From positions 1-64,000 of the forward strand of contig ONHZ01000053.1 in the NCBI GenBank assembly GCA_900317755.1: a DNA stretch of 64,000 bases, in the 5' to 3' direction. The notes beneath the pieces are model-generated. The model was not told the origin of the DNA, searched no databases, and saw only the letters and a program-made list of their open reading frames with translations. Position 1 is the first letter of the stretch, and each line of letters begins with the position of its first letter. This DNA comes from an uncultured Lachnospiraceae bacterium. GTDB taxonomy: Bacteria > Bacillota > Clostridia > Lachnospirales > Lachnospiraceae. The position numbers and the translations under genes were made by a program. Shown here in pieces: positions 35,452 through 43,889 of the stretch.

Positions 35452-36921
35452 CTAATTTGCTAGTTCCTGTAGTGCCTCGGCGAGAAGCTCGCGCTCGTCC
35501 ATATGGTATTTCTTTCCACGGATTTCCTGGTAGTCTTCGTGGCCCTTGCCGGCGAGGACGATGACATCGCGATCCTCGGCATGAGAAAGGGCATATTTGA
35601 TGGCTTCCTTGCGATCGGTGATTGTCACATATTTGCCATCGGTCTTCTTTATGCCGGTCACGATGTCTGCAATAATGGCCTCAGGCTCCTCAAAACGGGG
35701 ATTGTCTGAAGTGATGACAGTGAAATCCGAAAGTTTTCCGGAGACTTCGCCCATCTCGAAACGCCTCTCCTTTGAGCGGTTGCCACCGCAGCCAAAGATT
35801 GTGACAATTCGTCCGGGATTGTATTCCTTCAGTGTAGTGAGGAGGCTCTCTAAGGCCATGGCATTGTGGGCATAGTCGATTAGTACTGTGTATCTGTCAC
35901 TTGCAGGATATGGCTCAATCCTGCCCTTTACCTTTGCATTTAGAAGAGCCTTCTGCATGTCGGATGTCTCAACATTAAAATGTGCACAGACTGCAATTGC
36001 GCAGAGCGAATTGTAAACAGAGAATCTTCCTGGAACGGAAATCTTCACATCAAAATTCACCTTGCCTGTGACTTTGTAATTTACGCCCATCACGCCTTTT
36101 TCGTGGAAAAGCTCCATGTCCTCTGCACGGAAATCCGCCTTCTCAGAAAATCCGAAGGTCTCAACTGTGCAGGTGTGGTCCTTTAAGATGTCGTTCATAT
36201 GAGGATCATCGATATTCAGAATTCCCTTCCTGCATTTCTGGAAGAGAAGGCTCTTGCAGTGCAAATATTCTTCAAACGATGTATGCTCATTCGGGCCGAT
36301 GTGGTCTGGAGAAATATTGGTAAAGATTCCGATTTCGAAGGTCATGCCATCGACACGGTGAAGCATGAGTCCCTGGGATGAGACCTCCATGACGCAGATG
36401 GTAATGCCTTCCTTTTCCATCGCTGCGAGGTCTTCCTGGATCTCATAGGATTCCGGCGTCGTGTTCTTTGATGGAATGTGCCTGTCGCCAATGATGGCTT
36501 CAATGGTTCCGATGAGGCCGACCTTGTAGCCTGCATTTTCAAGGATAGACTTAATCATGTAGGTCGTGGTGGTCTTTCCCTTTGTACCGGTAATACCAAT
36601 GACCTTGATCCTGTCGCCCGGATTTCCAAACCAGTTGGCAGAGAGAATGGCAAGTGCCTCTCTCGTGTCCGGAACCTTGATCACTGTGACATCACTTCTG
36701 ACCTCGACATCATCCTCCACGACAATTGTCTTTGCACCGACATCTGCAACGGCTGATGCGAACTCGTGTCCATCGAAATTTGCACCCTTTACACATACAA
36801 AAAGACACCCGTGGAAGACCTTTCTAGAATCATAAACGATTCCTTCCACTTCGCGATTATCAAGGTCGCCCTGAACTAATTTATAATCAAGATTCTGAAT
36901 TAAGTCTGCTAATTTTTTCAT
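35452..36921 (-). CDS. murE: UDP-MurNAc-tripeptide synthetase (meso-DAP type)
   Basis: Adds the third residue to the peptidoglycan stem peptide. The ATP-binding loop is GITGTKGKTTTTYM near residue 108. The C-terminal domain carries TSDNPRFEEP; the DNPR sequence is the usual mark of meso-diaminopimelate specificity, which fits the asd/lysC route also in this window. GKGHEDYQEI near the C-terminus is conserved. The length of 489 residues is normal. GGGGG stands before the ATG. It stands alone here, outside a mur-fts cluster. Confidence 0.95.
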   Translation of the reverse strand: MKKLADLIQNLDYKLVQGDLDNREVEGIVYDSRKVFHGCLFVCVKGANFDGHEFASAVADVGAKTIVVEDDVEVRSDVTVIKVPDTREALAILSANWFGNPGDRIKVIGITGTKGKTTTTYMIKSILENAGYKVGLIGTIEAIIGDRHIPSKNTTPESYEIQEDLAAMEKEGITICVMEVSSQGLMLHRVDGMTFEIGIFTNISPDHIGPNEHTSFEEYLHCKSLLFQKCRKGILNIDDPHMNDILKDHTCTVETFGFSEKADFRAEDMELFHEKGVMGVNYKVTGKVNFDVKISVPGRFSVYNSLCAIAVCAHFNVETSDMQKALLNAKVKGRIEPYPASDRYTVLIDYAHNAMALESLLTTLKEYNPGRIVTIFGCGGNRSKERRFEMGEVSGKLSDFTVITSDNPRFEEPEAIIADIVTGIKKTDGKYVTITDRKEAIKYALSHAEDRDVIVLAGKGHEDYQEIRGKKYHMDERELLAEALQELAN

Positions 36922-37025
36922 GATTTCCCCCTAAAATATAAAAGCATTGCAGCCATATCAATATTTTATTCTAAAAGAAAAAACTCGTGGTTTATTATAC
37001 CATTCTTTTTAACATAATAAGAGTA

Positions 37026-37054
37026 TTGTTTTTATTATTTTTTTCCTGTATTAT
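37026..37054 (+). promoter_or_regulatory. Predicted promoter of pyrBI
   Basis: TTGTTT (37026-37031), a 17-base spacer and TATTAT (37049-37054). The presumed leader of about 120 bases starts with a small AAGTGAT/ATCACTT hairpin at about 37069-37088. I see no PyrR-site-like attenuator with a terminator. Confidence 0.5.
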
Positions 37055-37184
37055 TCTATAGGTATGTGAAGTGATTTTTTCATCACTTGATTACCCATCT
37101 AGAAAACTTAATTTTGCCACCCGGAAATTTGTATTTTAAGATACAATGCCAACGGCGACTGCATATTTTTGAAAGGAGTTTCCA

Positions 37185-38111
37185 ATGGAACATCCAAGGC
37201 ATGTCATGAGTCCGCTCGATCTCACGGTTGATGAAATCGACGATCTGATGCGCGTTGCAAATGACATAGAAGTAAATCCAGAAAAGTATGCGCATGTCTG
37301 CGACGGAAAGATTCTTGCTACGCTTTTCTATGAACCTTCGACCAGGACAAGGCTTTCATTTGAATCTGCAATGATGCGAATGGGCGGAAAAGTATTGGGA
37401 TTTGCATCCGCTGACAGTTCCTCCGCTACTAAAGGCGAAACAGTCGGTGATACGCTTCGCGTAGTTTCCTGCTTTGCCGATATCTGTGCCATGAGGCATC
37501 CAAAGGAGGGAGCACCACTCGTTGCCAGCGAGCACGCCACTATCCCGGTCATCAACGCCGGTGATGGCGGTCATCAGCATCCAACTCAGACGCTCGCAGA
37601 CCTCTGCACGATTCATTCTCTTAGAGGAAGTTTCGACAATCTCACGATAGGTCTCTGCGGCGACCTGAAATTCGGCCGTACAGTCCACTCACTTATTAAT
37701 GCACTTGTCCGCTACAGCAATGTGAAATTCGTCCTGATTTCTCCGCAGGAGCTTCGTGTTCCAAGCGTCATCCGTGACGATGTATTAAAGAGAAATAATA
37801 TCGAATTCGAAGAGGTTACAAAACTTGAAGATGCAATGCCGGATCTTGATATTCTCTACATGACAAGAGTCCAGAAGGAAAGGTTCTTCAATGAGGAGGA
37901 TTACCTTCGAATGAAGGATTTCTATATTCTCGACAACAAGAAGATGACGCTTGCAAAAAAAGACATGCTTGTTCTCCATCCGCTTCCAAGAGTAAACGAA
38001 ATCCAGACCGAAGTAGATGATGATCCACGGGCGGCATACTTTAAGCAGGTACAGTATGGCGTCTATATGAGAATGGCACTTATCATGATGCTTCTTGGGC
38101 TGCATGCGTGA
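37185..38111 (+). CDS. pyrB: Aspartate carbamoyltransferase, catalytic chain
   Basis: Condenses carbamoyl phosphate with aspartate, the committed step of pyrimidine synthesis. 308 residues. The carbamoyl phosphate loop [13 protein letters not shown] has STRTR at residues 52-56. The HPTQTLADL segment and the C-terminal [13 protein letters not shown] loop are intact. AAAGGAG precedes the ATG. pyrI follows 12 bases downstream, so the organism makes the allosteric two-subunit enzyme. Confidence 0.96.
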   Translation: MEHPRHVMSPLDLTVDEIDDLMRVANDIEVNPEKYAHVCDGKILATLFYEPSTRTRLSFESAMMRMGGKVLGFASADSSSATKGETVGDTLRVVSCFADICAMRHPKEGAPLVASEHATIPVINAGDGGHQHPTQTLADLCTIHSLRGSFDNLTIGLCGDLKFGRTVHSLINALVRYSNVKFVLISPQELRVPSVIRDDVLKRNNIEFEEVTKLEDAMPDLDILYMTRVQKERFFNEEDYLRMKDFYILDNKKMTLAKKDMLVLHPLPRVNEIQTEVDDDPRAAYFKQVQYGVYMRMALIMMLLGLHA

Positions 38112-38123
38112 AAGGAGAAATCT

Positions 38124-38576
38124 ATGTTAAATATCAGTGGAATAAAAGAAGGATTTGTCCTCGATCATATCAAAGCAGGCATGAGCCTGAAAATTTATCA
38201 TGACTTAAAGCTTGATGAACTGAAGGATTCCATGGTGGCTATGATTATGAATGCCCCATCAAAAAAAATGGGCAGAAAGGACATCATTAAAATAGAATGC
38301 CCCATTGATGCAATCGACCTTGACATGTTGGGCTACATAGACCACAACATCACAGTAAATATCATAAAGGATGAAAAGATTGTCGAAAAGCACAAGCTCA
38401 CGCTTCCGAAAGAAATAAAAAATGTAATAAAATGTCAGAACCCAAGATGCATCACATCAACAGAAAGAGGTCTCGATCAGATCTTCTACCTATCAGATCC
38501 TGAAAATGAAATTTATAGATGTAAATACTGTGACACCTCTTACAAGAAAGCTGAAGAAAACCGCATTACAGAGTAA
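38124..38576 (+). CDS. pyrI: Aspartate carbamoyltransferase, regulatory chain
   Basis: Binds nucleotide effectors and holds catalytic trimers together. 150 residues. The allosteric domain is N-terminal and the zinc site is complete (Cys104, Cys109, Cys133, Cys136 in KCQNPRCI and YRCKYCD). AAAGGAG precedes the ATG. It is the second gene of pyrBI, closed by the terminator at 38614. Confidence 0.95.
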   Translation: MLNISGIKEGFVLDHIKAGMSLKIYHDLKLDELKDSMVAMIMNAPSKKMGRKDIIKIECPIDAIDLDMLGYIDHNITVNIIKDEKIVEKHKLTLPKEIKNVIKCQNPRCITSTERGLDQIFYLSDPENEIYRCKYCDTSYKKAEENRITE

Positions 38577-38613
38577 ATCCTCAGTGCATTCATACAATCA
38601 TTTGATAATTAAC

Positions 38614-38656
38614 AAAAATTCCGATTTGGAAATCTATCCAAACCGGAATTTTTTAT
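38614..38656. terminator. Bidirectional terminator between pyrI and the J-protein gene
   Basis: AAAATTCCG and TTTGGA pair with TCCAAA and CGGAATTTT (one mismatch), with T runs on both strands. It closes pyrBI and the convergent J-protein operon. Confidence 0.85.
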
Positions 38657-38682
38657 TGATTACAATTGGCATATTCTACTAT

Positions 38683-38706
38683 TTAGCACACACATTAGCA
38701 CACACA
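38683..38706. repeat. Perfect 12-base tandem duplication at a stop codon
   Basis: TTAGCACACACA occurs twice in direct succession (38683-38694 and 38695-38706). The second copy contains the stop codon of the J-domain gene, so the first provides a spare stop just beyond. Confidence 0.8.
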
Positions 38707-39375
38707 GATATTGCAGGCAAGATTCAGAAGCAGCATCTCCACACACCATCTTCCCATGGCACCCTTGTCAGCATAAGGTCTCGAATAGGAACTTCCCCGT
38801 GACTCATACCATGAACTGCCTGCAGCGTCGTCAGAATACGCTGAACCCATTCCATAGACATTGTCCAAATGCATCTTGTACTGCCTATATTTGTAATTTG
38901 AAGGATCCTTTGAAAGTGCATTTTCAATGAAGCTCATGGCGTTTACTGCATTTCCCATACCCTCGGATGCAACTGATGCAAGGTAGTACCAGTCGGCACT
39001 TCTTCCTGCTTCTTCAATATTTAGAAGAGAAGTCATTGCTTCCTTGTAATAACCAGAATTTATGAAATTCATAGCAGCCTGAACTTCCGGACGAATATCA
39101 TTATCATCATAAGAAAAGCTGCCATGCTTCTTCTCATTATATGATGTCCTGTATGATTTCCAAGAAGAATAACCGAAGGTCTCGCCATCCTGACGTTCTT
39201 TCATGATGATCTTGTATGCTTCCTGAACCTCTTTGAATTTCTCCTCAGCCTCTGCCTTGTTCGGATTATTGATGTTTGCATCAGGATGGTAGCGCCGTGA
39301 GAGTTTTCGATATGCTTTTTTTACCTCATCATCACTAGCGTCTGGTGAGACTCCAAGTACTGAATATGGGTTCAT
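38695..39375 (-). CDS. J-domain protein
   Basis: 226 residues. The N-terminal J domain (about 1-65) has the HPD motif at residues 30-32, which stimulates Hsp70 ATPase. The middle (about 95-165) looks like a helical repeat of TPR type ([20 protein letters not shown]). The C-terminus is a short hydrophobic, Cys-containing tail ([17 protein letters not shown]) that may bind metal or membrane. It lacks the DnaJ zinc-finger and substrate domains, so it is a specialised J-protein. It sits downstream of a DUF5685 gene with a 55-base gap. Confidence 0.92.
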   Translation of the reverse strand: MNPYSVLGVSPDASDDEVKKAYRKLSRRYHPDANINNPNKAEAEEKFKEVQEAYKIIMKERQDGETFGYSSWKSYRTSYNEKKHGSFSYDDNDIRPEVQAAMNFINSGYYKEAMTSLLNIEEAGRSADWYYLASVASEGMGNAVNAMSFIENALSKDPSNYKYRQYKMHLDNVYGMGSAYSDDAAGSSWYESRGSSYSRPYADKGAMGRWCVEMLLLNLACNICVC

Positions 39376-39430
39376 TTCATCTCCAATATTTCATGATTTT
39401 CATTATTGCTTTCAGACTCTATTGCAATAA

Positions 39431-40276
39431 TCATTCATCCTTGTTATTTTTCATGTGCTTCGCATGATAAACATCATAATAATTCCAAACGCCTGAATAT
39501 AGAATATTCCTGATAATTGATGAATATTTAAGAATAGGAAGCCTTTCAAATGCCTTTGCAGCTTCGGAAATATTCATCGTAAGTGCCTGCCTGACATAGG
39601 ATTCATATTCTGAAGGTTCCTTTGTCTCAATATTAATAAGCGGATTGTAATTCTTTTTTTTCAGATCCTTCTCAAGATCAACGAAGCTGTCAAGAATATA
39701 AATGTATTTCCCAAGATAATAACCAAGTGTAGAAAGATCATCCTTCCACAGATCATCACCATAGGCAAATATGACTGACAGCATGTCCCCTGTATATCCT
39801 GCCACTACGTCAAGATTTTTTTCATTATTCTTTTCCGCTTCAGACGTAAGGCGGATGCAGTTCTCAATTGCCTTTACCTGTTCATTAAGCTTAACAGCAA
39901 TGTCATCATAGTATTTTTTCAGTGAATCTGCAAATACTTTCTTGGTCTTATCACCCTCATCATGATAATCATCCATCAGGCTCTGGTAACTAAGCAGGAT
40001 ATCAATTTTCGCAGCATAATCTAAAATATCATTCTTAAATGCCGTCCTCTTCTTTCCAGGATGCAATTTACATGTAAATTCAAAGCTGTTCTCCTGCGGC
40101 TCATAAAGTCCTGAAAGAACAAGAGCCAGAAAGACGACATCATAATTCAGACATACCGTAGTTCTGCTTCCACCAATGTCCTTCAATGCCCGGCAGACAC
40201 CACAGTAAAACGATTTGTATATAGAAGCGTCCTCTTCAGACAGATCATTTTTGTTGACATTGATATAGCCAAACAT
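39431..40276 (-). CDS. DUF5685 family protein
   Basis: 281 residues with the features of the DUF5685 family: FGYINVNK at the start, a conserved FYCGVCRALKDIGG (Cys25 and Cys28 region), LNYDVVFLALVLSGLYEP, and a helical C-terminal region with YYLGKYIYILDSFVDLEKDL. The family resembles all-helical prenyl-transferase-like folds in my reading, but this is inference. The function is unknown. It lies between a small zinc-ribbon gene and a J-protein gene on the same strand. Confidence 0.85.
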   Translation of the reverse strand: MFGYINVNKNDLSEEDASIYKSFYCGVCRALKDIGGSRTTVCLNYDVVFLALVLSGLYEPQENSFEFTCKLHPGKKRTAFKNDILDYAAKIDILLSYQSLMDDYHDEGDKTKKVFADSLKKYYDDIAVKLNEQVKAIENCIRLTSEAEKNNEKNLDVVAGYTGDMLSVIFAYGDDLWKDDLSTLGYYLGKYIYILDSFVDLEKDLKKKNYNPLINIETKEPSEYESYVRQALTMNISEAAKAFERLPILKYSSIIRNILYSGVWNYYDVYHAKHMKNNKDE

Positions 40277-40365
40277 GAATGCTCCATATTATTTTTCATA
40301 ATAATGCTAAGACAAGATGTTTTGATATTTTCATGCTTTACTTAAAAAGAATGAAAGGATATGAA

Positions 40366-40500
40366 TTATGTCCGCTTAATAAATTTTTCTCCACATTTCG
40401 GACAGGTAATCTCGATCTTTCCATGTCCCTTTGGAACGCGGATCTTCTGCGAACAATTAGGGCACTCGAAATATTTATATATTTTTTCATCAGCCTTCAT
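40366..40500 (-). CDS. Small zinc-ribbon protein, 44 residues
   Basis: A short gene read directly from the minus strand. After MKADEKIYKYF come two Cys pairs, ECPNCSQ and TCPKCGEK, separated by 17 residues, typical of a single zinc ribbon, and the protein ends FIKRT. There is a stop seven codons upstream and no earlier start. The ribosome site is poor. It precedes the DUF5685 and J-protein genes and probably belongs to the same operon. The role is unknown; the ribbon could bind RNA, DNA or a partner protein. Confidence 0.75.
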   Translation of the reverse strand: MKADEKIYKYFECPNCSQKIRVPKGHGKIEITCPKCGEKFIKRT

Positions 40501-40688
40501 CTGTGCTTTTCTCTGCTTCTAAAATAATATTGGTGTATTGCCTGTCGGTAATATGTACACAATATGAATTTTGTTTGTAAAGCATTATAAAATAATGAAA
40601 AATAGTGTCAATGAAATCGACGGATTATTAATAAAGATTTTATTTTTTGTTCACGCATTTTTCACCAATTTCCTTATGCCCGCCTGCC

Positions 40689-40725
40689 AAAAAAAATGAC
40701 CAGGAAAGCTGAGTTTTTCCTGGTC
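40689..40725 (-). terminator. Strong minus-strand terminator between tRNA-Leu and the zinc-ribbon gene
   Basis: GACCAGGAAA pairs with TTTCCTGGTC, and eight T follow on the minus strand. No minus-strand gene ends nearby except the NUDIX gene at 41096, so it may stop read-through antisense to tRNA-Leu. Confidence 0.8.
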
Positions 40726-40757
40726 GCAAAAAAAATATGGATTTTGTAAAAAAGTTG

Positions 40758-40786
40758 TTGACAAACTACAGGTGATTTGATAATAT
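40758..40786 (+). promoter_or_regulatory. Promoter of tRNA-Leu
   Basis: Perfect TTGACA (40758-40763), a 17-base spacer and TAATAT (40781-40786), 39 bases before the tRNA. Confidence 0.85.
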
Positions 40787-40825
40787 AGCAAAGTCGCTTG
40801 AAGAGAGGGCAACATACAAAAGCTT

Positions 40826-40909
40826 GCGGAAGTGTCGGAATTGGCAGACGAGCAAGACTAAGGATCTTGTGGTAGCAATACCGTGTGAGTTCAAGTCTCA
40901 TCTTCCGCA
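40826..40909 (+). tRNA. tRNA-Leu (anticodon AAG)
   Basis: A class II tRNA with a long variable arm. The acceptor GCGGAAG pairs with CTTCCGC, discriminator A. The anticodon stem CAAGA/TCTTG encloses CTAAGGA, so the anticodon is AAG for CTT. The D region (TCGGAATTGGCAGACGA) and the TTCAAGT loop are typical of tRNA-Leu. The 3' CCA is not encoded. Confidence 0.94.
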
Positions 40910-40920
40910 CTACTTATTTG

Positions 40921-40950
40921 ACAACTGCTTATGGCAGTTGTTTTTTTTCT
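40921..40950 (+). terminator. Terminator of tRNA-Leu
   Basis: ACAACTGC pairs perfectly with GCAGTTGT, followed by a run of T, 12 bases after the tRNA. Confidence 0.9.
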
Positions 40951-41012
40951 TAAAAATCCTTTATTTTCGGCTTTTAATAGACATAGCCTTGATATAAAAA
41001 ATATATTATTGG

Positions 41013-41063
41013 TAGGCTAAATGGTAGGCAGTTATAGGCAAAAGTATAGGCGAAAATATAGGC
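41013..41063. repeat. Phased TAGGC repeats downstream of tRNA-Leu
   Basis: TAGGC starts at 41013, 41025, 41035, 41047 and 41059, spaced 10-12 bases. The last three units read TAGGC followed by an A-rich stretch. The spacing is close to one helical turn. Confidence 0.6.
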
Positions 41064-41089
41064 AAAATAAATACAGGTCAGTGACCTGC
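41060..41089 (-). terminator. Possible terminator of the GT2-NUDIX operon
   Basis: CAGGTCA/TGACCTG palindrome at 41074-41088, followed on the minus strand by TATTTATTTT, shortly after the NUDIX stop. The loop is very short. Confidence 0.45.
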
Positions 41090-41095
41090 ATTTAA

Positions 41096-41644
41096 CTAAT
41101 CAACATAGTACGCCTTATATGCCAGAATTCCGGCAACTGTTTTGGCATCCTGGATTTTCAAATCCTTTATCGCCTGAAGAACCTCGTCAAGTGTGAAGGC
41201 CTTCATATTAATACTCTCAGCAGGGTCGAGCTGCTGGGCACCAATCTTCCTGATATTCCTTGCCAGATATACATCAATGAGTTCATCATCATAGGCGACA
41301 GTGGCTTTGAGAGATAAAAGCTGCACAAGTTCATCGCTGTCATACCCTGTCTCTTCGCGAAGCTCACGCTCTGCACAGACCTTTGTAGATTCATTCACTG
41401 AATCCCTCGCACCTGCAGGAAGTTCCCATGTATACCGCCCAAGAGCCGGCCTGTACTGTCTCACAAGAAGAAGCCTTCCATCCGGAAATACAGCCACAAC
41501 GCATGCGGCTCCCTTCCTGTGCGAGACAAAGTCCCAGTGCTCATGGCTGCCGTCAGGAAGTTCCATCTCCAGATCATACATGTCCAGTATTGAGCCATGG
41601 CGTATTAAATTTTTCTTAACTATTTCTGCGTGCTTTTCTTCCAT
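41096..41644 (-). CDS. NUDIX hydrolase (ADP-ribose pyrophosphatase-like)
   Basis: 182 residues. The NUDIX box is present as RELREETGY preceded by ELPAGARDSVNE; one extra residue separates Gly from Glu relative to the textbook box, a spacing I take as tolerated. The N-terminal LIRHGSILDMYDLEMELPDG and VAVFPDGRLLLVRQYRPA resemble ADP-ribose pyrophosphatases of the NudF type. Its start follows the GT2 stop by one base (TGATATG), so the two genes are translated from one message. Confidence 0.9.
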   Translation of the reverse strand: MEEKHAEIVKKNLIRHGSILDMYDLEMELPDGSHEHWDFVSHRKGAACVVAVFPDGRLLLVRQYRPALGRYTWELPAGARDSVNESTKVCAERELREETGYDSDELVQLLSLKATVAYDDELIDVYLARNIRKIGAQQLDPAESINMKAFTLDEVLQAIKDLKIQDAKTVAGILAYKAYYVD

Positions 41645-41645
41645 A

Positions 41646-42662
41646 TCAGTTGAATCCCATGAATTTCTGAGAAATATTGTAGCACTTGATGGAGATGTAT
41701 CTGCCGAGCTTTCCCGGAAGGTTCATTGCCCCGCCGAAAAGGCCGTATCGCAAGTGCTTGTACGTCCGGATATCCTTATTCTTGATATAATCCCAGAGTG
41801 CGCGAACCTTCTCAAGCTTCTCTTCATTATTTGAAACATAAGCAAGAGCCGTTGAAACGACCGTAATCATCTCGAGGAAATCAAGCATGTAATTCCGAAG
41901 ATGCTCGGACTCGATTGCCCATGGATCATGCGCATCGATGAGCATATAGTTTACCTTGAGCTGCTGGTTCAGGCGGGAAATCATGATCTGCTCGCTCACA
42001 GACTGCCCCTCGCGGCCGATATAATAATGGTAGAAATCCTCATTGAGATAATAGAAATGCTTCACATAAGGCAGCGGATAATAAACATAGAGATTATCCT
42101 CGTAGAAGGTGTGCTCTGGCAGCACCATGCCGCATTCCTTCAGCATGGAGGTCTTGTAGGTGACTGAATGCATGAGAATCGTAAAGCCTACAATATTCCG
42201 CTTCATATCGTCCCAGTCAATAACCTCATTTTCAGGGAAAAGCGTGGCATACGCCATATGCCTGTGCTTGTCTTCGGAAACCTTATCATAGATATAATTC
42301 GTAAGAAGCATGTCAATATCGGTGCCATCCTCTTCGAATTTCTTCAGGAGCGCTAATACATCCTGATATGTGTCCTTATCAACCCAGTCATCTGAATCTA
42401 CGACTTTAAAGTACTTTCCAGTCGCTGCTGCAAGTCCTGTATTGATTGCTCCGCCATGTCCTTTATTCTCCTGATGGATTGCGCGGATAATTCCTGGATA
42501 GTGGCTTTCGTATGTATCTGCAAGCTCGGCGGTCTTATCAGATGAGCCGTCATCAACAATAATAATTTCGACATCTTCACCGCCAGGGAGAAGGGATTCT
42601 ATGCATTTACCCATGTATGCGTAGGAATTGTAGCATGGTACCATGAATGTGATCAGCTTCAT
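41646..42662 (-). CDS. Glycosyltransferase family 2
   Basis: 338 residues, GT-A fold. The nucleotide-sugar region is VPCYNSYAYMGKCIESLL, IIIVDDGSSDKT, and the DxD metal motif is in FKVVDSDDWVD near residue 95. No membrane helix, so it acts at the cytoplasmic face, probably adding sugars to a surface glycan or lipid. GGAG precedes the ATG. It has its own promoter and is followed directly by the NUDIX gene. Confidence 0.92.
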   Translation of the reverse strand: MKLITFMVPCYNSYAYMGKCIESLLPGGEDVEIIIVDDGSSDKTAELADTYESHYPGIIRAIHQENKGHGGAINTGLAAATGKYFKVVDSDDWVDKDTYQDVLALLKKFEEDGTDIDMLLTNYIYDKVSEDKHRHMAYATLFPENEVIDWDDMKRNIVGFTILMHSVTYKTSMLKECGMVLPEHTFYEDNLYVYYPLPYVKHFYYLNEDFYHYYIGREGQSVSEQIMISRLNQQLKVNYMLIDAHDPWAIESEHLRNYMLDFLEMITVVSTALAYVSNNEEKLEKVRALWDYIKNKDIRTYKHLRYGLFGGAMNLPGKLGRYISIKCYNISQKFMGFN

Positions 42663-42756
42663 TTATATCTCCGAATTATTTATATAACATCTTTGTTATC
42701 TTATTTTGTCTCAAACTTCAGCGCTTAAACAACGCCGAAAAAACCACATAGGCATC

Positions 42757-42785
42757 ATATTATCGTTTTCTCAGAAAATAAACAA
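42757..42785 (-). promoter_or_regulatory. Predicted promoter of the GT2-NUDIX operon
   Basis: On the minus strand TTGTTT (42780-42785), a 17-base spacer and TAATAT (42757-42762), about 95 bases upstream of the GT2 start. The rest of 42663-42894 holds only a small CCTAT/ATAGG hairpin near 42857-42883. Confidence 0.55.
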
Positions 42786-42894
42786 TCAAATATATGTAAA
42801 ATTAATAATTTTTAATAAAAATCTTGATTATTTCTTAATGCTGTCACTTGACTGCAATGCCTATGTTTTATAGGTTGCAATGGAACAATGCACA

Positions 42895-43842
42895 TTACTG
42901 CCCTGCATAAATACCAAATGCAATGAAGAAGCATGGAATCAGGACGATGATTGTATTCCTGATTTTCTTGTGCGTATTTATCTTCTGTTCTTCAGGCGTG
43001 AGCTCCCTTGTCTTTGGCATCTGCATGGCCGTGAGAATGATTTCAGCAGATGTATAAATAAAATATGAATTGATGACAAAAAGGTAGAATGCCTTCAGAA
43101 GCATATACCAGTATCCGTGTGAGATTGCAAAGCCACAGGTGCAAAGCGGTGGCATGATTGCCGTTGCTATAGCTACACCAGGAATAACCGTATTTGATTT
43201 ATCTTTTCTTGTCTGTCCGATGATGCCTGCAAAGCCTCCGGCAGTCGCAATTATGACATCGAAAAATGACGGCGAGGTCCTTGCAAGGAGCTCCGTTGTG
43301 ACCTCCTTCTGAGGGCTCAGAAGGAAATAAACCGTAGATGTTCCTACCGAAATAATAATCTGTGTGACAAAGCCGATTGCAGAACGTCTGACCACATCAG
43401 CCTCTCTCGTGACCGTGCCATAAGCCATAGACAGAATTGTTCCCATAAGCGGAGAAATCAGCATGGCACCTATAATGACAGCTGTGGAATTCACATTGAG
43501 TCCTACGGATGCAATCAGGATTGCAAACATCAGAAGTGCTGCATTCGTGCCATATACCTGCCCGCCAGATAGAATCCTGTCCCGCACATCCTCAGGCGAT
43601 GCAGAATCAGCCTCAATAGAAAATGTCACCTTTAACATTTCCCTGAATGTGAGCTTATTTTTCTTAAATTCTTTAACGTCATTCTTCGCACTTTCACGGG
43701 CAGATTTCATTTCCTCCCTGTCGTGCTCATGCTCTGCCTTCAAAAATTCTGAAAGCTTTTCTTTTTTATGTTGTTCATTATTCTTAAGTTCTTTGTCTGA
43801 ATTATTATTGCTTTCCTTTAATTCATCCATCATAAATCCCAT
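42895..43842 (-). CDS. DUF389 family membrane protein
   Basis: 315 residues. A highly charged, probably coiled N-terminus of about 65 residues precedes a polytopic domain with SGGQVYGTNAALLMFAILIA, TAVIIGAMLISPLMG and VAIATAIMPPLCTCGFAI, which identify the DUF389 (TIGR00341-type) family. Five or six helices are predicted. The function is unknown. The start could be either of two ATG codons near 43833-43842. It is not obviously linked to its neighbours. Confidence 0.88.
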   Translation of the reverse strand: MGFMMDELKESNNNSDKELKNNEQHKKEKLSEFLKAEHEHDREEMKSARESAKNDVKEFKKNKLTFREMLKVTFSIEADSASPEDVRDRILSGGQVYGTNAALLMFAILIASVGLNVNSTAVIIGAMLISPLMGTILSMAYGTVTREADVVRRSAIGFVTQIIISVGTSTVYFLLSPQKEVTTELLARTSPSFFDVIIATAGGFAGIIGQTRKDKSNTVIPGVAIATAIMPPLCTCGFAISHGYWYMLLKAFYLFVINSYFIYTSAEIILTAMQMPKTRELTPEEQKINTHKKIRNTIIVLIPCFFIAFGIYAGQ

Positions 43843-43889
43843 TATTTAATAGAAACAATTCCCAGCGTTTACAATTATCCTAAATAATC

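Noticed and set aside
41013-41063. Possible CRISPR remnant in the TAGGC repeats
   Set aside because: Units of five bases at 10-12 base spacing are far too short for repeats and spacers, and no cas gene is present.
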